Shown: one piece after another, positions 28,422 to 36,532 of the stretch
Layout: each line of letters begins with the position of its first letter
How positions within the stretch are numbered: position 1 is the first letter of the stretch
Assembly: GCA_948736885.1 (NCBI GenBank)
Contig: CAPXWY010000005.1
Span: 7,032-71,031, forward strand
Direction of reading: 5' to 3'
DNA from: an uncultured Alistipes sp.
GTDB taxonomy: Bacteria > Bacteroidota > Bacteroidia > Bacteroidales > Rikenellaceae
Length of the DNA stretch: 64,000 nt
Notes under the pieces: model-generated
What the model saw: the letters and a program-made list of their open reading frames with translations, nothing else
Told to the model about the DNA's origin: nothing
Databases searched by the model: none
Position numbers and translations under genes: made by a program

Positions 28422-28730
28422 TCAATAATCGCTCTCCATGAAAAGATCGGACGGCAGGTCGTCTTCGGCATCCTCGAAATAGTCGGCCTGGACATCCTCT
28501 GTCTGCGACTGCGACCGGTCTGCACGGGCAGGAGCCTCGTTCCGTGCGGGAACCGTCTCCTGCACGGGCTCCGAAGCAGCGGCGGGCCGTGCGTCGCGCC
28601 GCATGAGATGCGACCACTCGAAACCGTCGGGCCACACCAGCGACCGGTAGCGTCCGCTGCCCATAACGGCAAACACGATCGTGGCGAGCGTCGCCAGCGC
28701 AAACAGAATTCCGATAAGTTTCTTAATCAT
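28422..28730 (-). CDS. Small membrane protein of unknown function after the S41 protease gene
   Basis: 102 residues with one hydrophobic segment near the N-terminus (IGILFALATLATIVFAVMG) and a polar, acidic C-terminal half (EDAEDDLPSDLFMESDY). I do not recognise a family. It overlaps the end of the protease gene by 8 bases, so translation is likely coupled. The topology suggests a single-pass inner-membrane protein or an uncleaved signal anchor. Its place as last gene behind the protease suggests an accessory or substrate of it, but this is inference from position alone. Confidence 0.65.
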   Translation of the reverse strand: MIKKLIGILFALATLATIVFAVMGSGRYRSLVWPDGFEWSHLMRRDARPAAASEPVQETVPARNEAPARADRSQSQTEDVQADYFEDAEDDLPSDLFMESDY

Positions 28731-30363
28731 CTTGCTGGGTGTCGTTTAAGATTTCGATGGCCCGCACGATCACGTTGTCCACCGGATAGATGTTGGCATA
28801 GAATCCCGTATCCTCCAGCCTGGTGTTGCGGCCGATGTAGGCCTTGAGCTGGGCTTCGATGAGCCGGCGCGAACGGGCGATGTCGGCGCGGCGCGGCGCC
28901 ACGCCCTGCCGGGCCGCATAGGCGATGAAGTTCTCCACCAGCCGCGTGTCGCCGGCCAGCAGGGCCTGCAATTCTTCGAGCGTCTCCACCGAGTTGAGCG
29001 CCTCGCGGTGGCGGTCGGCATACTCGATGGTATAGCGGTAGAGGATGTTGCGGCCCGCGACCTCCACGAAATAAGGAGTCACATCGGTCGTGTCGGCCGG
29101 AATGAAGATGTCGGGCATGATGCCCCCGCCGCCGTAGACCACCTTGCCGCCGGGCGTCACGAAACGCAGCGAATCGGCGAAACGGATGCTGTCGGCCGAG
29201 AAAAATTCGTTGTTGCGGTAACGCTCCCACAACTCCTCCTCGTAGCCGGCACCGTCGCCGTTGGTGTAGGGTTTCTGGATCGAGCGGCCCGTGGGCGTAT
29301 AATAACGCGCCGTGGTCAGCCGCAGGGCCGAACCGTCCATGAACGGTATCTGCTGCTGCACCAGGCCCTTGCCGAACGAACGGCGGCCGATGATCGTGCC
29401 GCGGTCGTTGTCCTGCAGGGCGCCGGCCAGAATCTCGCTCGACGAAGCGCTGCCCTCGTCGATGAGCACCGCCACCTCCATCTCCTGGGCCGAACCGGCG
29501 CCGGTGGCGTATTCGCGCAGCTGCTCGCCGTTGCGGTCCTCGGTGTAGACGATCAGCTGGCCCTCGTGCAGAAATTCATTGGCCACGGCGATCGCCTGGT
29601 CGAGGTAGCCGCCCGCGTTGCCGCGCAGGTCGAATATCAACCGGTCGACGCCCTGGCTGCGCAACATGGCAAGCGCCTGCGCCATCTCGGCCGAGGTCGT
29701 GCGGGCGAACTGACCCAGCTTGATGTAGCCCGTGGTTCCGGTGATGCGGAAAGCCGACTCGATGCTCCGGATGGGAATGGCGCCGCGCACCACTTCGACG
29801 TGCACCTTGCCGTCGATCCCCTGCCGCTTCAGGCCGAGACGAACGGTAGTGCCGCGCGGACCGCGCAGCCGTCTGACGATGCGGTCCTGCGGAATGCCGC
29901 GCCCGGCGACCAGCGAATCGTCGATCTCCACGATGCGGTCGCCGGCCCGCACGCCCGCCTTGTCGCTCGGACCCCGCGGGATGACATTGAGGACGATGAC
30001 CGTGTCGGTAGCCATGTTGAACATCACGCCGATGCCGTCGAACTCGCCCTCCAACGGCTCGTTCATGGCGGCCATCTCCTCGGCCGGCACATAGACCGAA
30101 TGGGGATCGAGCTCGCCGATGAGCAGCGGGATGACATGCTCCGCGAGCGAATCCATCGACACCGGATCGACATAGCGGCTCTCGATGAGCGAGAGGGTCT
30201 GCGTGAGCTTGTTGTCGGGCTCCGCGAGCCGTTCCATCAGCAGGTCGCGCAGCTGCGTCCCGGCCGTGTTGCGGCCCACATAGACGCCGAAAAGCGCCCC
30301 CGCGGCCACGCCGAGGGCCAGCACCAGCGGAAAGAGTACGGCCCGTTTGGAATTGTTGTACAT
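28723..30363 (-). CDS. S41 family carboxy-terminal processing protease (CtpA type)
   Basis: 546 residues. An N-terminal membrane anchor (about 9-28) is followed by a PDZ domain (IGVMFNM to VEIDD, about 111-150) and the S41 core. The catalytic triad is complete: Ser307 in GSASSSEI, Lys332 and Gln336 in SFGKGLVQ. Such proteases cut C-terminal tails of periplasmic proteins. The ATG at 30361-30363 is used instead of the adjacent GTG; it overlaps the DUF3078 stop codon by one base (TGATG). It lies between the DUF3078 gene and a small membrane protein gene in one operon. Confidence 0.93.
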   Translation of the reverse strand: MYNNSKRAVLFPLVLALGVAAGALFGVYVGRNTAGTQLRDLLMERLAEPDNKLTQTLSLIESRYVDPVSMDSLAEHVIPLLIGELDPHSVYVPAEEMAAMNEPLEGEFDGIGVMFNMATDTVIVLNVIPRGPSDKAGVRAGDRIVEIDDSLVAGRGIPQDRIVRRLRGPRGTTVRLGLKRQGIDGKVHVEVVRGAIPIRSIESAFRITGTTGYIKLGQFARTTSAEMAQALAMLRSQGVDRLIFDLRGNAGGYLDQAIAVANEFLHEGQLIVYTEDRNGEQLREYATGAGSAQEMEVAVLIDEGSASSSEILAGALQDNDRGTIIGRRSFGKGLVQQQIPFMDGSALRLTTARYYTPTGRSIQKPYTNGDGAGYEEELWERYRNNEFFSADSIRFADSLRFVTPGGKVVYGGGGIMPDIFIPADTTDVTPYFVEVAGRNILYRYTIEYADRHREALNSVETLEELQALLAGDTRLVENFIAYAARQGVAPRRADIARSRRLIEAQLKAYIGRNTRLEDTGFYANIYPVDNVIVRAIEILNDTQQDD

Positions 30364-31541
30364 CACTTGTTCTTGAAGGTATAGGTCAGACCCACGCTGA
30401 GCAGCGTCTTGGTCTGCACATCCACATTCTGTGCCCGGTTGTAGTAGAGTTCGAAATTCAGCGTCGTGGAGAGGTATTTCGTAGCCTTGATGTCGACGGT
30501 GTTGGTCCAGCGCACGGTCGGGTGGATCGGCAGGTTGGGCTTGTCGGTGAGTTCATGGCCCACGGAGGTGTTCTCCTTGTCGTTCCACGCTTCGAGCGCC
30601 CGGAGGTAGTCGCCGTAGGAGGAGATTTTGTTGCGCTGGCCGATGTCGGTGATCCAACCGTAGAACGAGAAGATCGAGGTGCGGTAACGGAAAATGCCTT
30701 TCTTGCCGAAGGTGCGGTCGAAGTCGACCTGCACCGAAGAACCGCCCTCGTACTTCGAAGTCTTGTCGGGTCCGGCCAGGCCGTAGGTCTGCCAGCCGGG
30801 CTTCTTGTCCCAGATGTTCTCGCGGATCCGCCCGCTCTCCACGAAGACGGCGCTCAAGGCGATGGGCGAGATGTTGACCACGATGGGGAACTTCTCCTTG
30901 GGACACTTGTAGGTGATACCGAGCGAGATGTCGAGGTAGCCCGGCGCCATGAAGGCGCTCTTGCGCTCGATCTCCCCCTGCTGCGTACGCGAAATGTAGC
31001 CGTTGGCGAACTGGCTGCGGAACTTGAAGATGGCACCGTAGGACCAGTTTTTCGACATCTTGAACGACGGTGCCACCGAGATGTCGAACTCGTCCTGGTT
31101 CTTGAACCACACGCCCTCGCTGCTGGTGCCGTCGTCGGTCTTGGTCTCGACCTTCATGCGGTTGTAGCCGAACTTGGCGATGAACTTGGTCTCGACCGAG
31201 AAGAGGTTCTTCGTGAAGGTGTGGTTCAGAAAAAGACTGGCCATCAGCGCGATGGAGTTGTCGCCGCCCGACACCTTGATCCACGAATCGTTGTGCGAGG
31301 TGAGCGCTCCCTGCAAACCGCCGCCGAACTCCAGCTTGTTGCGCTCCTTGCGGATGGCGGCGCGCTCGGCACGGTAGCGGGCGCGGTTGAAATACTCCAC
31401 CTCCACGGGGATCGACCGGACCGGATCGTGGAAAGCCACCTCGTCCTGCCGCACGTCGACCTCGTCGACCGAAAACTGGGCCGAAGCAACGGAAGCAGCC
31501 AGAAGGGCCGGCAAAAGCAAGAACAACGAACGATATTTCAT
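30363..31541 (-). CDS. DUF3078 domain outer-membrane protein
   Basis: 392 residues with a cleaved signal peptide (AASVASAQ). A DUF3078-like body follows: many alternating polar/aromatic strands and a C-terminus ([13 protein letters not shown]) typical of beta-barrel outer-membrane proteins. The function of the family is unknown. It is first in a three-gene operon with the CtpA-type protease and has its own promoter, divergent from nfo with 127 bases between start codons. A role in envelope maintenance is plausible from context only. Confidence 0.8.
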   Translation of the reverse strand: MKYRSLFLLLPALLAASVASAQFSVDEVDVRQDEVAFHDPVRSIPVEVEYFNRARYRAERAAIRKERNKLEFGGGLQGALTSHNDSWIKVSGGDNSIALMASLFLNHTFTKNLFSVETKFIAKFGYNRMKVETKTDDGTSSEGVWFKNQDEFDISVAPSFKMSKNWSYGAIFKFRSQFANGYISRTQQGEIERKSAFMAPGYLDISLGITYKCPKEKFPIVVNISPIALSAVFVESGRIRENIWDKKPGWQTYGLAGPDKTSKYEGGSSVQVDFDRTFGKKGIFRYRTSIFSFYGWITDIGQRNKISSYGDYLRALEAWNDKENTSVGHELTDKPNLPIHPTVRWTNTVDIKATKYLSTTLNFELYYNRAQNVDVQTKTLLSVGLTYTFKNK

Positions 31542-31575
31542 AATGCAGAAATTTTGTGATGAAGGAATTGCGATG

Positions 31576-31583
31576 CAAATTTA
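31576..31583 (-). promoter_or_regulatory. Promoter of the DUF3078-protease operon
   Basis: TAAATTTG on the minus strand, 34 bases before the start codon; matches TAnnTTTG. Confidence 0.6.
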
Positions 31584-31604
31584 TGAAATAATTCAGAGAT
31601 TCCG

Positions 31605-31612
31605 TAACTTTG
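31605..31612 (+). promoter_or_regulatory. Promoter of nfo
   Basis: TAACTTTG on the plus strand, 56 bases before the start; it is back to back with the DUF3078 promoter. Confidence 0.65.
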
Positions 31613-31668
31613 CCGCAAGGTTGAACCCCGAACTTTCGGTTTCGGCCTTTCACTTTCATCTTGCGGAA

Positions 31669-32514
31669 ATGAAATATTTCGGAGCACACGTCAGCGCCTC
31701 GGGCGGCGTAGTCAACGCCCCGGCCAACGCCCGCGCCATCGGCGCCACGGGCTTCGCCCTCTTCACCAAGAACCAGCGCCAATGGACGGCCAGGCCGCTC
31801 ACGGCCGGTGAGATCGACGATTTCCGCCGGGCCTGCGAACAATTCGGCTACGCTCCGGCCCAGATCCTGCCCCACGACTCCTATCTGATCAACCTGGGTC
31901 ACCCCGAAGCCGAGGGTCTGGCCAAGTCGCGCGAGGCTTTCTTCGACGAGATGCACCGCTGCGAAGAACTGGGACTCGACCGGCTCAATTTCCATCCCGG
32001 GAGCCACCTGCGGCAGATCGGCGAAGCCGAGAGCCTCGACCGCATCGCCGAGTCGATCAACCTGGCGCTCGACCGCACGCACGGCGTGACGGCCGTCATC
32101 GAAAACACCGCCGGACAGGGTTCCAACCTCGGATTCCGGTTCGAACAGCTGGCCTACATCATCGAACGCGTCGAGGAGAAGTCGCGCGTAGGCTGCTGCA
32201 TCGACACCTGCCACGCTTTCGCCGCCGGCTACGACCTGCGCACCGCCGCGGCGTGCGACGCCACGTTCGCCGAATTCGACCGCATCGTGGGTTGGAACTA
32301 TCTGCGCGGCATGCACCTCAACGACGCCATGAAGCCCCTCGGCAGCCGTGTCGACCGCCATGCCCCGCTGGGCGACGGCGAAATAGGCTGGGAGTGTTTC
32401 CGTTACATCGCCCGCGACCGCCGCTTCGACGGCATGCCGCTGATTCTCGAAACGCCCGACGAAAGCCGCTGGCCGGCCGAAATCGAAACATTGAAACAGT
32501 TCGCAGAAGAATAA
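31669..32514 (+). CDS. nfo: Deoxyribonuclease IV (endonuclease IV)
   Basis: A 281-residue zinc enzyme that cuts DNA at abasic sites during base excision repair. The family start [13 protein letters not shown] is intact and fixes the start codon, which lies after the promoter. Metal ligands are visible in [30 protein letters not shown] and the H/D cluster before the C-terminus ([15 protein letters not shown]). Length is normal. It is transcribed alone. Confidence 0.95.
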   Translation: MKYFGAHVSASGGVVNAPANARAIGATGFALFTKNQRQWTARPLTAGEIDDFRRACEQFGYAPAQILPHDSYLINLGHPEAEGLAKSREAFFDEMHRCEELGLDRLNFHPGSHLRQIGEAESLDRIAESINLALDRTHGVTAVIENTAGQGSNLGFRFEQLAYIIERVEEKSRVGCCIDTCHAFAAGYDLRTAAACDATFAEFDRIVGWNYLRGMHLNDAMKPLGSRVDRHAPLGDGEIGWECFRYIARDRRFDGMPLILETPDESRWPAEIETLKQFAEE

Positions 32515-32867
32515 GGTGCCAGCATACGAATACTGTTTGCGGCAATAAACCCCATCTTAGCGGGGCGAAAAGCGGCAGTAGGGACCCAACCGGAACAGAC
32601 GGACGGGACGGAGAATGCGGGCTTGGCTCTGCTCCCGGCTTGCAAAAAACTTCATCGGGGCGGCTGCGGGGGGGGGTCGCACCTCCGATGCGAGCCGCCC
32701 CGATGATGAAATATGGCTGCTTCGACACCCGATCGTCAATTCCGGGCGCACGGATGTTTCGCTTCGCTCAACATGACGGGTTATCGGGCTTCGGGCAGAA
32801 GCCTGCAGGGACGCCCCTCACAATGACGGCGCGAAAACCCATGCAGAGACGGTTTTCTGCCCGACCA
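32515..32867. other. Interval with a hairpin element and a MITE-like end fragment
   Basis: No gene. It contains the fourth structured element (with a G9 run). CGCTTCGCTCAACATGACGG (32759-32778) matches the degenerate right end of inverted-repeat element B. The rest is unassigned. Confidence 0.5.
32652..32707 (-). repeat. Structured palindromic element, diverged copy 4
   Basis: The outer stem is TCATCGGGGCGGCT with its perfect 14-base complement. It encloses CGGCTCGC, an inner stem TCGCAT/GTGCGA and a C9 run before GCAGCCG. The core matches the other copies while the outer stem bases differ yet still pair. Confidence 0.65.
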
Positions 32868-34067
32868 TTATTTCAATTCATCCAGACACCGCCGGATCAA
32901 GGCGGCGCTGTCGCGGATCTCGTCGTCGGAGATCGTGAGCGGCGGCGAGATGCGGAACGCCGTGTCGCAGTAGAGGAACCAGTCGCTCATGATGCCGGCG
33001 TCCTTGAAGAGCTCCATGATGCGGTAGAGCGGCTCCGAAGACCCCAGTTCGACCGCCAGAAGCAGTCCTGCGCGGCGGATTCCGCGTACGGCCGGATGAT
33101 CGCCGAGCAACTCCTCGTAGAGCGCACCCTTGCGCTCCGCCTCCTCCACGACGCGATGCTCCAACAGATAGTCGAGCGCCGCCAGCCCGGCCGCACAGCA
33201 GACCGGATGGCCGCCGAACGTGGTGATGTGGCCCAGCACCGGATCGGTCTGCAAGGTGTCCATGATTTCGTGACGCGAAACGAAAGCCCCCAGCGGCATG
33301 CCGCCGCCGAACGCCTTGGCCAGACACACGATGTCGGGCACGATGCCGTATTTCTGCATGGCGAACATGGCGCCCGTACGTCCCATGCCGGTCTGTATCT
33401 CGTCGAAAATCAGCAAGGCCCCCACCTCGTCGCAACGCCTGCGCAGCGCTTCGAGGTAACCCGCCGCGGGCGGACGGACGCCGGCCTCGCCCTGCACCGG
33501 TTCGGCCAGGACGCAGGCCGTGCGGTGCGTGATGCGCTCCAGTTCGCCGAAATCGTTGAATTCGATGGCCTGCACGTCGGGCAGCAGCGGCCGGAAGGCA
33601 TTTTTCCACTCCTCGCCCTCGGGAGCGCCCATCATGCTCATGGCCCCGTGCGTCGAACCGTGGTAGGCGCGGCGCATGGAGATCAGCTCGGTGCGGCCGG
33701 TGAACCGTTTGGCCAGTTTCAGCGCACCCTCCACCGCTTCGGCGCCCGAATTGACAAAATAGACGCTCTCCAGCCCGCCGGGCAGCAGCGACGCCAGCCG
33801 GGCGGCATACGTCACCTGCGGCGTCTCGACCAGCTCGCCGTAGACCATCACGTGCATGTAGCGCGCAGCCTGCTCCTGCACGGCGCGCACCACGGCCGGA
33901 TTGGCATGGCCCACGTTGCTCACCGACACGCCGGCGACCAGATCATAATAACGCTTGCCCTCGGGCGTATAAAAACACGAACCCTCGGCCCGTGCGACCT
34001 CGACCAGCATGGGCGAAGGCGACGTCTGTGCGACGTGGGAGAGGAATTGTTTGCGGAGTATGTTCAT
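32868..34067 (-). CDS. Class III PLP aminotransferase (acetylornithine aminotransferase-like)
   Basis: A 399-residue class III aminotransferase. The PLP-phosphate loop is NSGAEAVEGALK, the cofactor aspartate lies in LLIFDEIQTGMGRTG, and the Schiff-base lysine is in CLAKAFGGGMPLG. The HITTFGGHPVCCAA block is typical of the ArgD/GabT/ornithine group. The substrate cannot be fixed from sequence; no arginine gene adjoins it. Bacteroidetes carry this form near tRNA-modification genes without an arg operon, as here. It starts 133 bases after the trmH stop, with a hairpin element in between. Confidence 0.88.
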   Translation of the reverse strand: MNILRKQFLSHVAQTSPSPMLVEVARAEGSCFYTPEGKRYYDLVAGVSVSNVGHANPAVVRAVQEQAARYMHVMVYGELVETPQVTYAARLASLLPGGLESVYFVNSGAEAVEGALKLAKRFTGRTELISMRRAYHGSTHGAMSMMGAPEGEEWKNAFRPLLPDVQAIEFNDFGELERITHRTACVLAEPVQGEAGVRPPAAGYLEALRRRCDEVGALLIFDEIQTGMGRTGAMFAMQKYGIVPDIVCLAKAFGGGMPLGAFVSRHEIMDTLQTDPVLGHITTFGGHPVCCAAGLAALDYLLEHRVVEEAERKGALYEELLGDHPAVRGIRRAGLLLAVELGSSEPLYRIMELFKDAGIMSDWFLYCDTAFRISPPLTISDDEIRDSAALIRRCLDELK

Positions 34068-34124
34068 TTACAAGAAGTGAAAAGTTTCGTATTGCGGCTC
34101 GCGGAACCGGACGGCCCCGCTGCA

Positions 34125-34196
34125 TTCGCCCGGGCCGGCTGCGGGGGTCGCGCTTTCAGTGCGAGCCGGCCCCGGGCGCAAGGTCTGTGACCTTGC
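34125..34196 (-). repeat. Structured palindromic element, copy 3
   Basis: It has the same architecture as 1083-1155 but lies on the minus strand between the trmH and aminotransferase genes. The inner stem TCGCAC/GCGCGA has one mismatch; the outer stem is identical to copy 1. Confidence 0.75.
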
Positions 34197-34199
34197 ACT

Positions 34200-34931
34200 T
34201 TATGATCGCACCAAGGAAACCGGTGCTTCCGAAGCTCCATCCTGCAACTCGTCGCCGAACCGCCGGTTGAGAATGCGCGGGGCATCGGCCACGCTGCGGT
34301 ACATCCAGCGGTAGAGCGTTTCGGTCTGCTGTTCGGGCGTCAGGGCCCATTCCCCGACCTGCCGGCGCACCCGCTGCGACAACATATAGATAAGGATGGC
34401 GGCCGACGCCGAGACGTTGAGACTCTCGACCATGCCGCACATGGGGATGCGCAGGAATTCGTCGGCCGCGGCGACCGCCTCGTCGGAGATGCCCGCATGC
34501 TCGGTGCCGAAAACCAGGGCGAAAGGTCCGCGCGCGACGTCGAACGTCTCGGGCGTCGTCTCTTCGCGGTGGGGTGTAGTGGCCACAATGCGGTAGCCCC
34601 CGGCCTTGAGCACCCGCAGCGCGTCGGCCGTCGAAGCATGGCGGCAGACGTCGACCCACCGGTCGGTGCCCCGCACCACGGCCGCGGCCGGGCGGAACTC
34701 GCAGCGGTCCTCGACGGTGTGCATGCGCTGCACTCCGAAGGCCTCGCAATGGCGGATCAGCGCGGCGGCATTCTGCGGATGGAACGTATTTTCGGCCAGC
34801 ACGGTCATGTAACGCGTGCGCTGCGCCACGGTCCGGCGGAAGAGTTCCGTACGTTCTTCGGTCATGAACTCCGCCAGACAAGCGATGCGCTCCTCGTACC
34901 ACGCGCGGTCCCTATTTGCGGTATTTGTCAT
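34200..34931 (-). CDS. TrmH family RNA 2'-O-methyltransferase
   Basis: A 243-residue SPOUT methyltransferase. The three knot motifs are visible: NAAALIRHCEAFG, FALVFGTEHAGIS and IPMCGMVESLNVSASAAI. These bind S-adenosylmethionine and methylate a ribose 2'-OH, in TrmH proper at G18 of tRNA. Which RNA is modified here is uncertain. The gene begins inside the end of rsgA (20-base overlap), so the two are translationally coupled. The operon order cvpA-rsgA-trmH links it to ribosome and RNA metabolism. Confidence 0.88.
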   Translation of the reverse strand: MTNTANRDRAWYEERIACLAEFMTEERTELFRRTVAQRTRYMTVLAENTFHPQNAAALIRHCEAFGVQRMHTVEDRCEFRPAAAVVRGTDRWVDVCRHASTADALRVLKAGGYRIVATTPHREETTPETFDVARGPFALVFGTEHAGISDEAVAAADEFLRIPMCGMVESLNVSASAAILIYMLSQRVRRQVGEWALTPEQQTETLYRWMYRSVADAPRILNRRFGDELQDGASEAPVSLVRS

Positions 34932-35844
34932 CGTCGTCCAACATTTTCAGATAGCTTTCGTAGCGCATCGGCGCGATCTCGCCCCGCATCACCGCTTCGG
35001 TCACGGCGCAGCCCGGTTCGTGGGTGTGGGTGCAGTTGTAGAAGCGGCAGTCGCGGCCCGTGCGCATCATTTCGGGGAAGTAGTGCCACAACTCGCCCTC
35101 GCCGATGTCGATCAGACCGAACCCCTTGATGCCCGGCGTGTCGATCACGGCGCCCCCGCCGGCCAGCGGATACATGGTCGAAAAGGTGGTCGTGTGGCGC
35201 CCCTTGCCGTGGCTCTCGGAGAGTTCGCCCGTGCGGATGTCGAGCGTCGGATCGATGGTTCCCACCAGCGTCGACTTGCCCACGCCCGAGTTGCCCGAAA
35301 CGAGCGTCGTGCGGCCCCGCAGCAGCTCCCCGACCGCTTCCATCCCCTCGCCTGTCGCGGCCGAGACCGTCAGCACCGGGTAGCCGGCCCCTTCGTAGAC
35401 GGCGCGGAACGCCGCCAGCTCCCCGGGATCCTGCAAGTCGGACTTCGACAGCAGGATCGTAGCGGGCACCTTGTAGGCCTCGCAGGTCACCAGAAAGCGG
35501 TCGACGAACTCGGGGGCCGTTTCGGGATGGCGCAGCGTCACCATCAGCAGCGCCTGGTCGACGTTGGCCGCAATGATGTGCGACTCCTTCGAGAGGTTCG
35601 ACGCGCGGCGGATGACATAGTTGCGGCGGGGCTCCACGGCCACGATGGCATGGTCGCCGTTGGCGTCGCTCTCGCAGCTCACCCGGTCGCCCACCACCAC
35701 GGGGCTGGTCGACCGCACCCCCTTGAGCCGCAGGCGGCCCCGGATGCGGCAGCGCAGACGCCCGCCCCCGGCGAGCACCTCGTACCAGCTGCCCGTCGCG
35801 CGGACCACCACTCCCGAAAACACGCTTTCCATGGTTCTATTCAT
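34912..35844 (-). CDS. rsgA: Ribosome small subunit-dependent GTPase A
   Basis: A 310-residue circularly permuted GTPase that helps mature the 30S subunit. An N-terminal OB-fold is followed by permuted GTPase motifs in order: the KSDL base-specificity segment, the P-loop GNSGVGKS, and DTPGIKGF. The C-terminal zinc knuckle is CRFYNCTHTHEPGC. The ATG at 35842-35844 overlaps the end of the cvpA-like gene by 8 bases; a second ATG four codons in is possible. Identification is firm. Confidence 0.95.
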   Translation of the reverse strand: MNRTMESVFSGVVVRATGSWYEVLAGGGRLRCRIRGRLRLKGVRSTSPVVVGDRVSCESDANGDHAIVAVEPRRNYVIRRASNLSKESHIIAANVDQALLMVTLRHPETAPEFVDRFLVTCEAYKVPATILLSKSDLQDPGELAAFRAVYEGAGYPVLTVSAATGEGMEAVGELLRGRTTLVSGNSGVGKSTLVGTIDPTLDIRTGELSESHGKGRHTTTFSTMYPLAGGGAVIDTPGIKGFGLIDIGEGELWHYFPEMMRTGRDCRFYNCTHTHEPGCAVTEAVMRGEIAPMRYESYLKMLDDDDKYRK

Positions 35845-36340
35845 CGGTTTGCTCCTGCGACACCCGGTCGCCCAACCTCTCCACGAAGGGGAAGATCAGT
35901 TCCGAAAGCCGCAATACGGGTTTGTAACACTTCGACGAAGCGAGGGTGGACTCCTCGACCAGCGAACGGTCGGCATTGAATTTGTCGAACGCCGCAAAGA
36001 GGGCGCTCACCACCAACAGGTATTTCAGCACCGACACGGCGATGCCCAGCACAAGGTCGAGCATGCCCAGTCCGGCAAAGCGGAACAGCCCCCGCATCGC
36101 CCGCGCCGCCACGGCGACGGCCAGTACGGCGCCCAACAACACCGCAACGAAACCTCCGGCCGTACGCACCGAGGCGTCGAGGTGCAGCGCTTCGCCCACC
36201 GCACGGCCGTAGTGCGCGGCGCACCAAAGTCCGGCGATGACGGCGACGAGCGAACACGCCTGCACAATGAAACCCTTGCGCCAGCCGTTCCATACGGCAA
36301 CGGCCAGAACCAGCAGGACGATCAGATCGATGGCATTCAA
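35837..36340 (-). CDS. CvpA family membrane protein
   Basis: 167 residues with four hydrophobic segments and the CvpA-type start (AIDLIVLLVLAVAVWNGWRKGFI). The family is tied to colicin V production in E. coli and to envelope homeostasis elsewhere. The start appears to be TTG (36338-36340), since no in-frame ATG exists nearby. A TACCTTCG sequence 43 bases upstream could be its promoter. It heads the rsgA-trmH operon and is divergent from the GH2 gene. Confidence 0.85.
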   Translation of the reverse strand: MNAIDLIVLLVLAVAVWNGWRKGFIVQACSLVAVIAGLWCAAHYGRAVGEALHLDASVRTAGGFVAVLLGAVLAVAVAARAMRGLFRFAGLGMLDLVLGIAVSVLKYLLVVSALFAAFDKFNADRSLVEESTLASSKCYKPVLRLSELIFPFVERLGDRVSQEQTDE

Positions 36341-36382
36341 GACGAAGTCGGATAAATTGTCGACAAGGCGAAATATCGAAGA

Positions 36383-36390
36383 CGAAGGTA
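36383..36390 (-). promoter_or_regulatory. Possible promoter of the cvpA-rsgA-trmH operon
   Basis: TACCTTCG on the minus strand, one base from TAnnTTTG. Confidence 0.4.
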
Positions 36391-36421
36391 CGAAGTTTTA
36401 TCGGGAATTCCGAATTTTCCC

Positions 36422-36429
36422 TATCTTTG
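36422..36429 (+). promoter_or_regulatory. Promoter of the GH2 gene
   Basis: TATCTTTG matches TAnnTTTG, 104 bases before the start codon, preceded by an AT-rich stretch. Confidence 0.6.
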
Positions 36430-36532
36430 CAGAAGATAAGCTCCGCTCCGGCAACCGCAATTCCACCGCCCTGCCGGCGCCGCGCACCGCGGCGGCCTCA
36501 ACGCAACAACAACAGCGAAAACCAGTTCCGTC

